Shown one piece after another: positions 1 through 11,569 of a DNA stretch of 51,933 nt. Origin of the DNA: Dinochytrium kinnereticum. Lineage: Eukaryota > Chytridiomycota > Chytridiomycetes > Chytridiales > Chytridiaceae. The stretch lies in the NCBI GenBank assembly GCA_027604005.1, contig JADGJT010000141.1:432-52364 (forward strand), read 5' to 3'. The position numbers and the translations under genes are program-made. Within the stretch, counting starts at the first letter, position 1. Each line of letters opens with the position of its first letter. The notes under the pieces were generated by a model that did not search any database, was not told the origin of the DNA, and saw only the letters and a program-made list of their open reading frames with translations.

Positions 1-1448
1 AAACAACCAAAAAACAAAACCCACAATATCAACCAACACGATCAAAAGTCGAAGAAGGTACTGATTCTGAATCCCTTTGATCCTTTCAAAGATGTATTCA
101 GGGTGAAGCCGGTGGTACCTCAAGCTGGGGGGGTTGGGAGGAGAGAGAAGAGCGAACGCAAAGCATCAGAACGTTGAACGTGAAAAAAAAAAAAGATGAT
201 TGTGAATTGTTGAATGGTGGCGACAATGAAACGGACAAAGAGAAGGAGAGGGTGACGAATACCGTGAGAAATAAAAAAAAGGAAAGGAAGGGAAAGGAAG
301 GGAAGGGAAGGGGTGTCGAGAACACCACCGCAATAACAAAACAAAAAACAAAAAAACACGGGAAAAAACAACAACAACAAAAACAAACAAATCCCTTCCA
401 TCCTCACACTCTACCAAAACACCTCAAACCCCGTCCCCATCTCCCCTCCCCCGCCCCACTCCAAAAAAAAAAAACCTCACCAAAAGTCACATCAGCGCCT
501 TTCGCCCCAACATTCGCATCCTCCTCGCCAAGCGTCATCGTCTCTCTGGTTCAAACCAAGTTTAAGCGTGAAGTGGGGATGCTGCTCTGCTGCAAGTGGC
601 TGGTGGTGGTCAAGAGGCAGAAATGGTGTCCGAGGGGTCCGACTCTTGAATGAGCAAGTTGTTAATTCCAAATTTCAAGGAATTTATTGGAATTTATTAA
701 AAAAAAAAAGGGTTGCTTGCAGTTTCACGGACGTCAAGCTCAAGTTCTTTTTTTTTCTTGTTTTTGCTTTTCTTTTGCCTCTCAACCTCAAGCTATTTCT
801 CACCTCCCGCCTTGCTCAAGGACAGAAAACCAAAAACACAGGACGAAAAACGAACAAAACTAGAAAAAAGAAAGGCAAAAAAACGAGGTTTTTTATTATT
901 ATTACAACACTCCACCAAAACCAAACCTCTCCCCCCACCCCCCCCCCAAAAAAACAAAAAAAATACGCCCTGCCCATTAAACAAAGAGAAAAAAGGCAAG
1001 CAGAAAAAAAAAGAGGGAGATGAGGAGAAAAACAAAAACCAAAGCAAAAAAAACAGCAGAGGGGAGGGTGAAGAGGTTTATTTCAAAGGAGTAGGAGGGT
1101 TGGGGGGAGGCGCCCAACCAGTTTAAGATACTATCAAAAAAAAACAAAACAACAACAACAACAAATCAAAAACAAAGTAAAGAATGAAGAAGGGATGGAG
1201 TAGCGGGGGGGAGAAGGCGACATTAAAGAGAAAAGAATTATTAAAATCGTAAAATTAAAAAAATGAACGGTAAAACGAACGGAATATCCTTTCCAATCCG
1301 AAAACAAAAACAGAAAAAAAAAAAAGACCCTCTAAAAACCTCCCCCGACCTCCACCACAAAAAATCACAACCGCTCCAAAAAGAAAACCCCCCTTCCAAC
1401 CCCCTCCCCCCAGCTTCACCCCAAAAAAACAGCCCCCTTTTCCCCCCC
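1..1448. other. Low-complexity A-rich non-coding flank
   Basis: This stretch is dominated on the + strand by A runs, purine tracts and CAA/CAAAA tracts, with a C-rich patch near 905-950. Open frames here (for example 174-653 and 713-1126) translate to Lys/Gln/Pro-rich low-complexity strings without domain character, so no gene is called. The stretch lies downstream of the minus-strand phosphatase gene, so it is that gene's T-rich 3' flank in the sense orientation. Confidence 0.6.
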
Positions 1449-3198
1449 CTAATCACTACCATCATTCGACAAAACACTCATCACATTCTCAACCAACTTC
1501 AAATCCTCCAAAAACGGTATGAGGTCCATCAGCTCAGTATCATTGGGATCATTGAACCAGCTCGAGATCGGGATCGCGTTGGTCGGGTGAAAGATGTACG
1601 AGGCCGGAGAGTTGTCAAGGATGATCACGTCTTTCAGGTCCCGGCCCAGTTGGCTCAGGTCCTGGTTGATTTTGGTTCATTTTTGAAAGGAGAGTTAGGG
1701 GGGGGGTCATGAAAGGGAATGTCTCGCAAGGGAAAGAAAAAAGAGGGGGAGGAAACTGTACCTTGACGTAGTTGCCTTTGTGGTGAAGACAGGATTCACG
1801 AAAGAGACGGTGCTTGACTACGCGGTGTTTGTCAAGCATGTCTAGGACGGGGTCGGCGTACTATGGGAACGAGGAAACGGAATTTTTAAAAAAAAGACAT
1901 CCAACATCTGAATGAAAAAGAGCAACAAGAAAAAGATATGCACAAAATGCAAGAAAAAAACACCCTAACCCCGAAAAAAGAGCACCAAAACAAAAAAGTC
2001 AAAAAGCCAACAACAAAAAACAAACCAAAAAACAAACCAAAAAACAAACCAAAAACAAACAAACCCACACCCCTTCTTCCCAAAACAAAAAACAAACAAC
2101 AACACTCACCTTCGCCAAACTAGCCGTAAACACAACAACCTCAAACTGCCTCCCAAGCCTCTGCAAAAAAACATCCACCCCAGGTCGCTTCAACACATAC
2201 ACATTATGAATCTGTCCATCAATCTCAACAGGGATGATGAAATCAGCGTTCGGCACTGCCTTGAAGGAGCTGTGAACAAGCGTCTCATCAAGGTCAAGCA
2301 CTAGGCATTTCTTTCCAGCGTCTTCGGGGGTTAAGGGTTTCAGGAGCCATTTTTTTTCCTGGGGTTGTTTTCATCCAAATTGGGGGCGGGGAGAGGGGTG
2401 GGAGGTGGATTGGAAGTGAAGGGGAAAAAGAAAGAAAAAGAAAAGAGTGGGTTTAGACGGAGCGAAAAGTTGGAGGAGAAAAGTAGGCCCTGCAGTGAAG
2501 GTGTCGAAAGAAAAACAAACTCACCGGCATCCTCTTTCCTCCCCCTCCGACGCCAGCCCCTCCTTGCGCAACTGCCGACCTTACAATAATAGGTTTACTC
2601 CCCTTCTCCCCACCCTTAGTAGCCACAAGTTCATGTTGATCACCTCTATCCACCTTCCCGCCAGAAGACCCTGTCGACGAGGCGCAGCAGCAAAAGAGTC
2701 GGGAAAAGAAGGAGGGGGGTCTGGATGGTTGTTGGGGTTGTCTTGATGCTGGGGTTGCGGTGGTGGTCATCGGGGCGGACGTGGGGGGCTGGCTTGTTGT
2801 GAGGGGGCCTGATTTGTTTTTGTTTTTTTAAAGAGGGAGAGCGGCGAGGAGAGTTATGGGATTTTTTGGTGGGTATGAGTAAAGTCAGGAGGATGGAGAT
2901 ATAAGAACAAAATATCTGAACCCCCCCAAAAAAGAGAGCCTTCATAAACATGGTTCACCCAATTCCCTTTGCTAAAAAAAAAAAGAACGACAAAAAACAA
3001 ACAAAAAAAGCAAACCCCAACTAAAAAAAACAACAACTCACGTTGACTCCTACCCCCTCCAGTCGTAGGCGACACCGAAGTAATTATCCCACCAGTCCCA
3101 TCATCCCCAGAACTACCCCTCCTAGGCTGCACAGAGGTGATGGGGCTCTCCGAACCAGGTTGCTGAACCTGGGTGATAAGTGATTCCGGTCCAGGCAT
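1449..3198 (-). CDS. Psr1/Psr2-type plasma-membrane phosphatase (NIF/FCP1-like HAD domain)
   Basis: The gene encodes a HAD-superfamily Ser/Thr phosphatase of the NIF/SCP type. In yeast the relatives Psr1 and Psr2 sit at the plasma membrane and act in salt and general stress signalling. The model joins exons 3198-3042, 2808-2525, 2358-2110, 1860-1762 and 1661-1449, all with GT-AG junctions in phase, giving 333 residues. The catalytic DLDET motif is at about residues 169-173. It is followed by conserved blocks including [29 protein letters not shown] and the [12 protein letters not shown] signature near the C-terminus. A CCC cluster at residues 92-94 after a basic/aromatic stretch is a likely palmitoylation anchor, as in Psr1. 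The N-terminus ([11 protein letters not shown]) resembles the ITQV-type start of other fungal homologues, which decided the start. An upstream in-frame Met exists but gives a His/Pro/Ser-rich extension. The catalytic core is confident; N-terminal splicing is slightly less so. Confidence 0.88.
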
Positions 3199-4165
3199 CG
3201 TGTTCTGATGAGACAACGACGTCAAGTCGGATGAATGATGAGGAGCTAATGGATGCGGGGGTGAAGAAACGGGAGGAAGCCTGTGAGGCGATGGATGCGA
3301 GGAGGCCAGGATGGAGGGGTAGATGGGGTGAGGGTGATGGATGCTCAAGGATTTTCTGCGATGGATGGAGAGAAGGGTTTGATGAGGTGAAGGGAGTGTG
3401 GGCGAGGGAACGAGGGAGAGGAGGAGGGTCTTGAAGGCGACCGGTCTCTGTAGAGGTTTTGAAAACAGTTTTGCTCTTCCTCTTCTTTGTGTGGGTTCCG
3501 TGAGTCGGGGGGCTTTCTTTCAGTGATGACGGGTGTTCCTTGGCAGAGTGAAAATGAAGCCAGCTTCCAATCTCTCTCACGCAATGTCCCCGTCAATCCA
3601 AAAGAACCCACACGGCCAAAAGCGTAGGCGATGGCCTCAGATACTGCAAGGGCCGTGCAGAGACAGATCCGTCACCCTTTCAACACAGCCAGCGAGATTC
3701 CCACTCCAATCTTTTTTGGTTTTCGTCAAAAATAAAATAGGGAGGGACGGTTCTCGTGGTGGTGGTGATTGATGATGAGCCAACCACCTCAGAAGCAGCA
3801 GCAGCAGCGACGACGGGCGGGGTCTCCAGAGGACCTCTGGTGAAGCAAGCACGCTGAAAGGACGGGGGGAGGGAGGGAGGGTGCTTGGTCGCCAGAGGTT
3901 GTGTCGTGTTGAAGTTGTTGTGGTTCCGCAGAAAGCTTTTATCAATTCCGGGTGCAAGGGTGGGACAGGTGCGACGTCCAGTGAAGATCCAAGCGCAAGG
4001 TAACCGCGCAGCACTCACCGGTGAGGTTGTCAAGTCACAAACAGCTTTTGAACGAACATTCCTGCATGCACTGCACTGCACCGCAAAGAGAGAGAGAGAG
4101 AGAGACAGGCAAGAAGGCGTGCATTGACCCCTGCTGCCGTACAGCGAGCAGAGGTTTTCTCACAA

Positions 4166-4199
4166 GATGGATGGATGGATGGATGGATGGATGGATGGA
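4166..4199. repeat. (GATG)n microsatellite
   Basis: About eight tandem copies of the tetranucleotide GATG/GGAT lie in the promoter-side intergenic region. No coding frame is supported across it. Confidence 0.9.
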
Positions 4200-4319
4200 G
4201 GCTGTTGCTAAAAGCATGCGTTAAACACGATGCTGCTGAATCTTCTCCCTATCTTTTTCAAGAGTGGTCAGAGCACTCACTGCACTGGCGATCCTCGCTA
4301 GCGAGCAGAGGGGCTGGAG

Positions 4320-4840
4320 AATGAATTCAGCTTGAATATTATTTAGTTAATAATCAATAATAACACATAATAATTATAATAATAATAGTTGAGTAAAAAT
4401 ATAAAACAGTGCAATAATAATAATAAGTAATAATTATGGGTAATTAAGTATTATAAGTAGCCAGCCATCATCAATTCAATCAATTAAATCATCGAAATAA
4501 ATAATAATAAATAATTATGTATGGCATTATTTATTATTATTACCATTTCAAGTACTTCAGCCTCTGCTCCCAGCCACTTTCTTTTTTTTCTTTCTTTCTT
4601 TCTTTCTTTTGTTCTTTCCATCTGATTATTATTATAATTATTATTTAATTATTATTTATTCTGAATTGATTTAATTTGATTTAATTTAATTTAATTCTAT
4701 TAATTAATTAATTTTATTTTATTTTATTTTTATTCACACCCCGCCTCAACCTGTCCAAAATCAAATAATAATAAATAAATAAAAAAATATAATAAATAAA
4801 TAATTGATTAATTCAATTCAATTCAATTCAATTCAACTCT
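4320..4840. repeat. AT-rich mosaic of short tandem repeats
   Basis: The stretch contains successive short arrays: AAT/ATT trinucleotides, (TTTC)n near 4580-4610, (TTAAT/TTTAATT)n near 4665-4720 and (AATTC)n near 4810-4840. It is sharply more AT-rich than its flanks and lies upstream of the chitin synthase gene. Confidence 0.75.
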
Positions 4841-5035
4841 TTCTGATTTCCCACGCTCCCTCAACCCTTTAAACCCAACCTTCCCTCCCTCCCTCCCTCC
4901 CCTCTACCCATTAACATCCACAACCTCTGCCTTGCCTTGCCTCCCTCCATTAACACCCACCTCTATCCACCACCTCCCCTCCATCACCCACCATCCACCT
5001 GCATTCACTCACAGCTCATTCATTCTTCATCTCCC

Positions 5036-8000
5036 ATGGCCGACACAAGGTACACCTCCGTGGGCGGACACCCCCCACCCGAGCAGCATCCCATCTACCA
5101 TCCTCAGTCGGCCAATGTTCCCCCTCCTCCCATGCCACGCTCAGACCCCACCTCCCAAGCCTATCCCGCTCCCCCGTCCCACCAGCCAGACGCTGGCGCG
5201 GGCCTCTACCGTCGTCCCACCGCCGTCCTCAAGACCCTCGGCAGGGGAAACACATCCTACGGCGGTCCTGGCGGCGAGGCTCGCACTATGGTCAGGCCCG
5301 AGCGTCACGTTGACCTCCCGCGCATGCTCAACACCGCGCCGCCTCTCAGGGAGTTTGACCAGCTTCCTCCCACCGCCATCAAGACCGCCACCCTCAAGAA
5401 GAGGCAGAAGGAAAAGAGCAGGTCGCCTTGGGCTCCCGGAAACCCGTGGATCGCATTCTCATGGGCCGTCACCTGCTGCTTTCCCTTCTTTTGTCTCAGC
5501 ATGTGTGGCATCAAGGGGCCGGGCCCGCAGCAGGCTTGGAGGGAAAAGGTTGCGCTCTGCTGGATCGTCCTCTTTCTCTCTGGGATCGTCCTCTTTTATA
5601 TTGTCTTTTTCAACAATCTTCTCTGTCCAGGCAAGCTTTTGGAGAGGAACAATATCCAGCTGAACCCTTTCAGTGAGTTTTTCTTTCATTTTTTTTTCTT
5701 TCCCCAGCATTGTTTTTTCTGTCTCTCCATCTTTTCGCGTTTCTTTCTCTCTTTTTACTTTTGGGAGCAGACCTTTGGCACTGTATGAGGCTGAATCTTC
5801 CCATCCATCCCCATTTGGCTTCAAATCTCTTGTATTCTTTTTTTTCTTCTTCTTTTGGTTGTAAGCCCCCGCCCCTGGCCATATTTTTTTTATTTTTCTA
5901 ACTCTTTAAACCCTCCATCATCCCAGACGGCTTTGTTGTCCGAGGAGTCATGTACAATAGCGGAACCGTTAAGAATCCGTGGAACAACCTCTTCTCAGAC
6001 CTCGTCGGCGCCTTCCCCGGTATCGACCTGACCTCCCAATTCTCCGAACCGGTTGAGGTCACCAACGCTTGTTCAAACACCATCGCCCCTTACGCAACGC
6101 TGAAATTCCCTTGCGCGAACGACCCAAACGGCTGCCTTGACGTCAACCAACTGAGTCTCCAGGACGGCGGGATCTACGGGTTCACTCGTTACGAACTTGG
6201 GGACGACAAGAAGACAAAGTTTGACCCCAATATTGTTCTCTCGTACAATGAGATCAAGAAACGCAACCTCACCGTTGTGTATCAGAATGTCGTTGATCTC
6301 AACTTTTACGTTCAGACTTACCCCGCCCCTCTGCCGGATGACCCCGTGGACACATTCATAAGAACCGCCTTTGCCCTCGGCGATGGAACCCTCTACCTGT
6401 CACGTAACCCGGCGCTCAAGGACGTTATCAAAAACTGCCTCGTCCCAAAATACTTTGCGGGCACCACCGCCGTTCTCCCGACGCAATGCATCCTCTCCTA
6501 CATGGTCACAGTCGTCACCACCGCCATGATCCTCGGGATCGTGATGATCCGGTTTCTCATGTCCATCATCTTTGCGTGGTTCGTCTCGGCTCGATTGTCT
6601 CGCACCCCTTCTCCGGACAAGATTCGCGAACGCGAGTATTACATGATCAAACCCCCTGCCCCTCTTTTGCGAGCACAGGATGAGGCTGACGTGGCGTCGA
6701 TCTCGGTGGCTGGACCTGGGGGCTTGCTGGGCGTTCCTCCGGGTGGTGGTGGTCTTGCTGGGAACAAGAAGAATCGGTTGTCGGTTGGGTTGAGGGCGTC
6801 GACTTCGGGACTGGACACGGACCTGCACACGGTGTTGTTGGTCACTTGTTATTCGGAGGGTGAGCAGTCGCTTCGAAACACGATGGAATCGCTTGCGGCC
6901 ACTGAGTACCATGACGAGAAGAAGCTTCTCTTTATCATCGCCGACGGTCTCATCACCGGAAAGGGGAACCCGATGTCTACCCCTGACACGTTGATCAACA
7001 TGATTGAGCTGGACACAGAGTTGGGACACAATCCCAAACCTTACTCTTACATTGCCTGTGCGTCTGGGGCCAAGCAGCACAACATGGCCAAGGTGTACTG
7101 TGGACATTTCCTGCACAAGGGTCGGTACACTCCGACGGTTTTGGTCGTCAAGTGTGGGACCGAGGAGGAGAGGACTGGGGCGAAGGCCGGGAATAGGGGG
7201 AAGAGGGATTCGCAGCTTATTTTGATGAAGTTTTTCATGAGGGTTACGCTGAGGGATCGGATGTGTCCGTTGGATTTTGATATTTTTAGGAAGATTCATC
7301 ATGTAAGTTTTTTTTTTTTTTGTTATGTTTTCCTTCTTATCCCGTTCTTTTGAGGATTTTTTTTTCTTCAGTTTGGATTTTCCACCTTCTCTTCTGCTCT
7401 TCTTTTCTATTTAATTCTCTCATTGCCTTCTCGTCTTTCATATTTTCAATTCCTCATCTCGACTCTCTTGTTTGTTTTCCTCTTTGCTATTGTAATTGGA
7501 ACATCATACTGACTCATCCGCCCCCACCCAATTCTCAAAAAATCAAAAAAACCAACAGATCACAGGCTTCACCCCGGACTTTTACGAGATCGTACTCATG
7601 GTCGACGCCGACACTCGAGTCATCTCCGACTCTCTCCGCGCCATGACCAACTCCATGTACAACGACCCCAAGATCATGGGCCTCTGCGGCGAAACCCGCA
7701 TCGACAACAAACGACAATCCTGGGTGACGATGATCCAGGTCTTTGAATACTTTATCTCCCACCACCTTGGCAAAGGGTTTGAAAGCATGTTTGGAGGTGT
7801 GACCTGTCTTCCGGGGTGTTTCTCAATGTACCGCATCAAGTCCCGGAAAGGGGATGAATGGATTCCGGTGCTTGTCAACCCTGACATTGTTGAGGAGTAT
7901 TCGACGAATGAGGTTGAGACGTTGCATCAGAAGAATCTGTTGTTGCTCGGTGAGGATCGGTTCTTGACGACGTTGATGTTGCGAACGTTTCCGAGACGAA

Positions 8001-8871
8001 AGATGATGTTTGTTCCAAAGGCGTTGTGTCGAACCGTTGTGCCGGATGACTTTAAGACGCTCCTCTCTCAACGTCGTCGATGGATCAACTCCACCATCCA
8101 TAATCTCATGGAGCTCGTCAAGCTTCGAAACCTATGTGGAACCTTCTGCTTCTCCATGCAATTTGTCGTGTTCATGGACCTGATTGGAACCGCCATCTTG
8201 CCGATATCGCTGTGCCTGACCTATTACCTGATCTACGTGTCGGCCGCCAAGAACAAGTACACGGATGTGGCGAGTTACTTGAATCTGGGAGCATTGGTGT
8301 TTGTCATCTTTATGCCGGCCATCTTGGTCATCCTGACGTCAAGAAAGATGTCGTATATTCTTTGGATGATGCTTTATTTGATTGCGTTGCCCGTTTGGCA
8401 GTTTGTGTTGCCGCTTTATGCTTTTTGGAACTTTGATGATTTCTCTTGGGGCGCCACTCGGTATGTCACTCCTCAGCTCCCTTTACCGTCTTCCTTTTGT
8501 TCTCCCCCCCACCCCCTACCTACACCTCCCAACCCCAACCACCAACCCCCTCCACAAAAAAACTAACCATGTCCCTGACATCCCCCTCCTCCACCCCGCC
8601 CGCAAAAAACAGCCAAGTCGCGGGCGCAGGCAAAGACACTGGTCACGGCGACTCCGAAGGCGACTTTGACCCTTCGGTCGTTCCGTTCCGCCGATGGGAG
8701 GATTACGAGCTCGCCTGGAGACGATCGGTGAATGCCCGGCGGTCGGCTCGAGTGGATGCTGCTGCTGCTGGAGGGGGACGTCCGGTCTCGCAGATCTCTT
8801 TGACGAGCTCGCTTGGGGCTTCGACGGCTAATGAGGGTGGGGGGGCGTTTGCGTTTGTGTTTGTGGTTTGA
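5036..8871 (+). CDS. Chitin synthase, class IV (CHS3-like, division 2)
   Basis: The enzyme is a processive GT2 membrane glycosyltransferase that polymerises UDP-GlcNAc into chitin at the plasma membrane. Exons 5036-5672, 5927-7302, 7559-8460 and 8613-8871 join in phase to give 1057 residues, close to the usual length of CHS3-type enzymes. Two N-terminal membrane segments occur in the first exon (around the [15 protein letters not shown] and [17 protein letters not shown] stretches). An extracytoplasmic/cytochrome-b5-like region and another membrane segment precede the catalytic domain. Catalytic hallmarks are visible: VDADT at about 686-690, LGEDRFLTT with E803/D804, and QRRRW at 842-846. Several C-terminal membrane helices and a cytosolic tail follow. 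No myosin motor is attached, which argues against class V/VII. The start is the ATG at 5036, after a CT-rich leader. The tail after the last intron ends in low-complexity Ala/Gly. Confidence 0.95.
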
Positions 8872-9864
8872 GAAGGGCGGGGGGCGGTGTGTGGGCTTTG
8901 GGGGGGGGAGGGTTTGTTGTTTTTGTTGGTTGTTTTTTTGTTTTTTTTTTGTTTTTGTTTTTTGGATATGTACTGGGTTTTGTGGGGGGTTTTTTTTTCG
9001 TCCGCTTTTTTCTTTGTGGTTATAGCCTTTTCTTTTCTCTCGCTTTTTTTTTGAGGAGTCCCTTCCTCGACCATGTCTCTCTCCCCCTTCACTTTTATCC
9101 TTATATCCTTTCACTGATCGTGTGCTTATTTTTTTTTTATTTCTTATTTTTATATAGCTCAACCTGGTATGTTTGATGTGTTTGATGTTCTGTCAATGAC
9201 TGTTTATATTTGGATGCTCTGTGCTGTTCTTTCTTTATCTTTTTTTTGTTCTTCTTTACTCTCTTTGTATTGGTTTGTGGCTTTTGTTACCCCATTCTTC
9301 CACACACTTGGTCTCGAAAGATGTCGTTATACTTATATATATATATATTAAATATATGGTTTAGAACAATCAAAACAACAACGCACCCTATCCCCACAAA
9401 TGCACTTGAAGAACAAGAGTGGGAGAAGCCATTGATGGAACCATTTCACTGAGAATAAGATCAATGGTATGGGATAACAAGGAGGGAAAGAGTAGAAATG
9501 CATTTATTGGAAAAACGGAAAACAACAAAAACATGTAAAAATCGAAAGAGAAAGTAAACCGCAACAGAAGACAGAACCCCCCGATGTTCAGAAAAGGAAG
9601 GGAGGGGAAGAAGAAGAAAGAAGAAAAAAAAAATACATGACACAGTACAACTAAAGATCTCAAACGACATTTTTAAAACAAGTCAAAAAAATAACAGCTA
9701 CATCAAACAAGAAACACCAAAAGACAGAAAAACGATTACAAGAAAATAACGAAAAAACAAGGAGGGAAAAAAAAAAAAGAAGAAGGAATCAATTCAGTGT
9801 GTAAGTAGTTATAGAATCTCAGAAGCATTACCCAGTATGGATACAAAGCAGCTTATTTAACTCA
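8872..9864. other. Convergent intergenic region; no gene seen
   Basis: The first half (8880-9300) is T/G-rich, the 3' flank of the plus-strand chitin synthase. The second half (9360-9860) is A-rich, the 3' flank of the minus-strand gene. A short TA run lies at about 9338-9356. Open frames across it are low-complexity Phe/Ser or Lys/Arg strings. Confidence 0.55.
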
Positions 9865-11569
9865 TCACTTCCTCTTTCCCTTCCCCATCTTTGCCGCAGG
9901 CTTGGGGGCAGACTTGGTGGCTCTCTTAGGGCCAGCCGCCTTCTTTGCGGCAGCCTTCCTGACAACCGCCTTCTTAGCTCCAGACTTTTTAGCTCTAACA
10001 GCACTAGCCTTCTTAGGACCTGCCTTTTTGGCTCGGGCGGTCTTTTTAGCACCAGCCTTCTTGGGTCCAGCAGCTTTCTTAGCACCCATCTTCTTGCCTC
10101 GAACGGCCTTCTTAGCACCAGCCTTCTTGGGTCCAGCAGCTTTCTTAGCACCTATCTTCTTGCCTCGAACGGCCTTCTTGGCACCAGCCTTCTTGGGTCC
10201 AGCAGCTTTCTTAGCACCTATCTTCTTGCCTCGAACGGCCTTCTTAGCACCAGCCTTCTTGGGTCCAGAAGCTTTCTTAGCACCCATCTTCTTGCCTCGA
10301 ACGGCCTTCTTAGCACCAGCCTTCTTGGGTCCAGTAGCTTTCTTAGCACCCATCTTTCTGCCTCGAACGGCCTTCTTAGCACCAGCCCTCTTGGGTCCAG
10401 TAGCTTTACCTCGAGCAGCCTTCTTAGCACCGATCCCCTTGGATCCGGCCCTCTTGGACTCCTTTGATTTTGATGACTTGCCCTTTGCAGCACCTGTGAC
10501 GTACTCGCCATCCGCGTTCATGGTCCACTTCTTTGCCGCAGTCTTATCCTTGAAGTTCAGGGCCTTCTTTCCCCCGGCAACACGCTCAGCGTTGGTCTTG
10601 GCCAAGGACTGCCTGGTCTTCTTAGCAGCTTCCATGGTGGCCTGTCATTTGAGAGTGCGTTAGATCTGCAGAACGGCCAATTGGGCAACGGGAAGGTTGG
10701 GATTGAAAACGTCGGAAACCATAAAACCTACCTTTACGTCAACCGTTCCATCGGGTCTCATAACCTTCACTTGGTCAAGCTGTTTGTTCATGGCTCCAAC
10801 GCGACGAGTGCAAGCACTGCGACGGTAGAGGACGTGCATTCCGCGTCTTACTACCACCGTGCAAGCGTCTTGAGGCACATCGCCTTTAAGCAAAACCTCA
10901 TTATCCCTTTCAGCGTTGGCGTGGGCTCGAGCGACTTGGTTCTGCTTCTTTTCTGCCTCTGTCTTCATTGTAGCATCACTAATCTCGCTGGGATACTTTT
11001 TCAAGTCGGCATCCGCAGTGGTGAACCCCTCGTTTTTCCCGAAATGCTTCTCCCTGTCGGCCGCATTGCTGAGGTCGAGCCTATCCCTTCCTGCGGCCCC
11101 AGCCTTGTCGACGTCAACCTGTCAACGAACAAAATAAAATTCAGTGACAAAAAACGAAAAGGATGAAGAGAGATATGAGCATCAGCGTAAGAATCCCAGA
11201 TTGGGGATTGCAAGGGGAACTCACAATGACAACGCCGCGGCTGGGGTTTGCATACTTCAGAGCGGTACGAATGTCGGTCGAGGTGGAAGAATACTCGGTC
11301 GGGTTCTTGTAATCACCAACATGCTCTGCAGGAGTCGCGCTATCGCCAGTGCCCTTCCTGTTTGGCGTAAACCCAGTGCCTGCATCCAGGGTCGCCTTGT
11401 TTGCGTAGCTAACGCCACGAAAGACTACATTCTTTCCCTCCTTCTGGGCCTCTTCGGCAGCCGCGATGATTTTTTTGCCCTGGTCCGAGTCGGGATCTAT
11501 CTCGGGGATGGCGACGGCCAGCTGGATGCATAGGAGCAGCGCCAGGAGGAGGATGAAGCGAGCGATCAT
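9865..11569 (-). CDS. Secreted ADP-ribosyltransferase-like protein with histone-H1-like Lys/Ala repeat tail
   Basis: Three exons (11569-11225, 11118-10732, 10641-9865) join in phase to 502 residues. Residues 1-20 are a clear signal peptide (hydrophobic core LLLALLLCIQLAVA). Residues about 45-215 carry an arrangement that fits the R-S-E class of ADP-ribosyltransferases: Arg51 in VVFRGVSY, an STS triad at 95-97 in EYSSTSTD, and a D-x-E at 187-189 in ERDNEVLLKG followed by a beta-strand-like stretch. The family transfers ADP-ribose from NAD to proteins or nucleic acids. From about residue 245 the chain becomes very basic, with 22-residue repeats of the GPKKAGAKKAVRGKK type, like H1 or bacterial Hc1 tails. 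This suggests DNA, RNA or polyanion binding or nuclear targeting in a recipient cell. The enzymatic call rests on motif reading only, and D at the first acidic position is atypical (usually Q or E). The protein could also be an inactive ART-fold relative. Confidence 0.6.
10040..10400 (-). repeat. 66-bp in-frame tandem repeat encoding Lys/Ala-rich units
   Basis: About five to six copies of a 66-bp unit encode 22-residue repeats of the pattern GPKKAGAKKAVRGKKxGAKKAx. Copies differ mostly by single substitutions (Met/Ile, Ala/Ser/Thr). The unit length is a multiple of three, so copy-number change keeps the frame. Confidence 0.85.

Larger units (their letters stand above)
3199..5035. other. Divergent intergenic region with microsatellites and an AT-rich island
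   Basis: The region separates the minus-strand phosphatase from the plus-strand chitin synthase and must carry both promoters. No convincing gene is seen. It contains an (AG)n run near 4087-4104, a GATG tetranucleotide repeat at 4166-4199, and an AT-rich stretch at about 4320-4840. The 3' part (4860-5030) is C/T-rich with (CCCT)n and CCAT-rich runs just before the chitin synthase ATG, a common feature of fungal 5' leaders. Confidence 0.6.

Noticed and set aside
174..1126. Long plus-strand open frames rich in Lys, Gln and Pro
   Set aside because: They arise from A-rich and C-rich low-complexity DNA. The overlapping frames are open on both strands and no domain or splice logic supports them.
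6400..7302. 300-residue minus-strand open frame inside the chitin synthase gene
   Set aside because: It is antisense to the main catalytic exon, Arg/His-rich and without family resemblance; a shadow of the real frame.
9865..10635. A separate histone H1 gene
   Set aside because: The basic exon splices in phase to two upstream exons that carry a signal peptide. There is no winged-helix H1 globular domain, so it is a tail, not a histone gene.
9902..10663. 253-residue plus-strand open frame rich in Ala, Phe and Leu
   Set aside because: It is the antisense reading of the Lys/Ala repeat exon.
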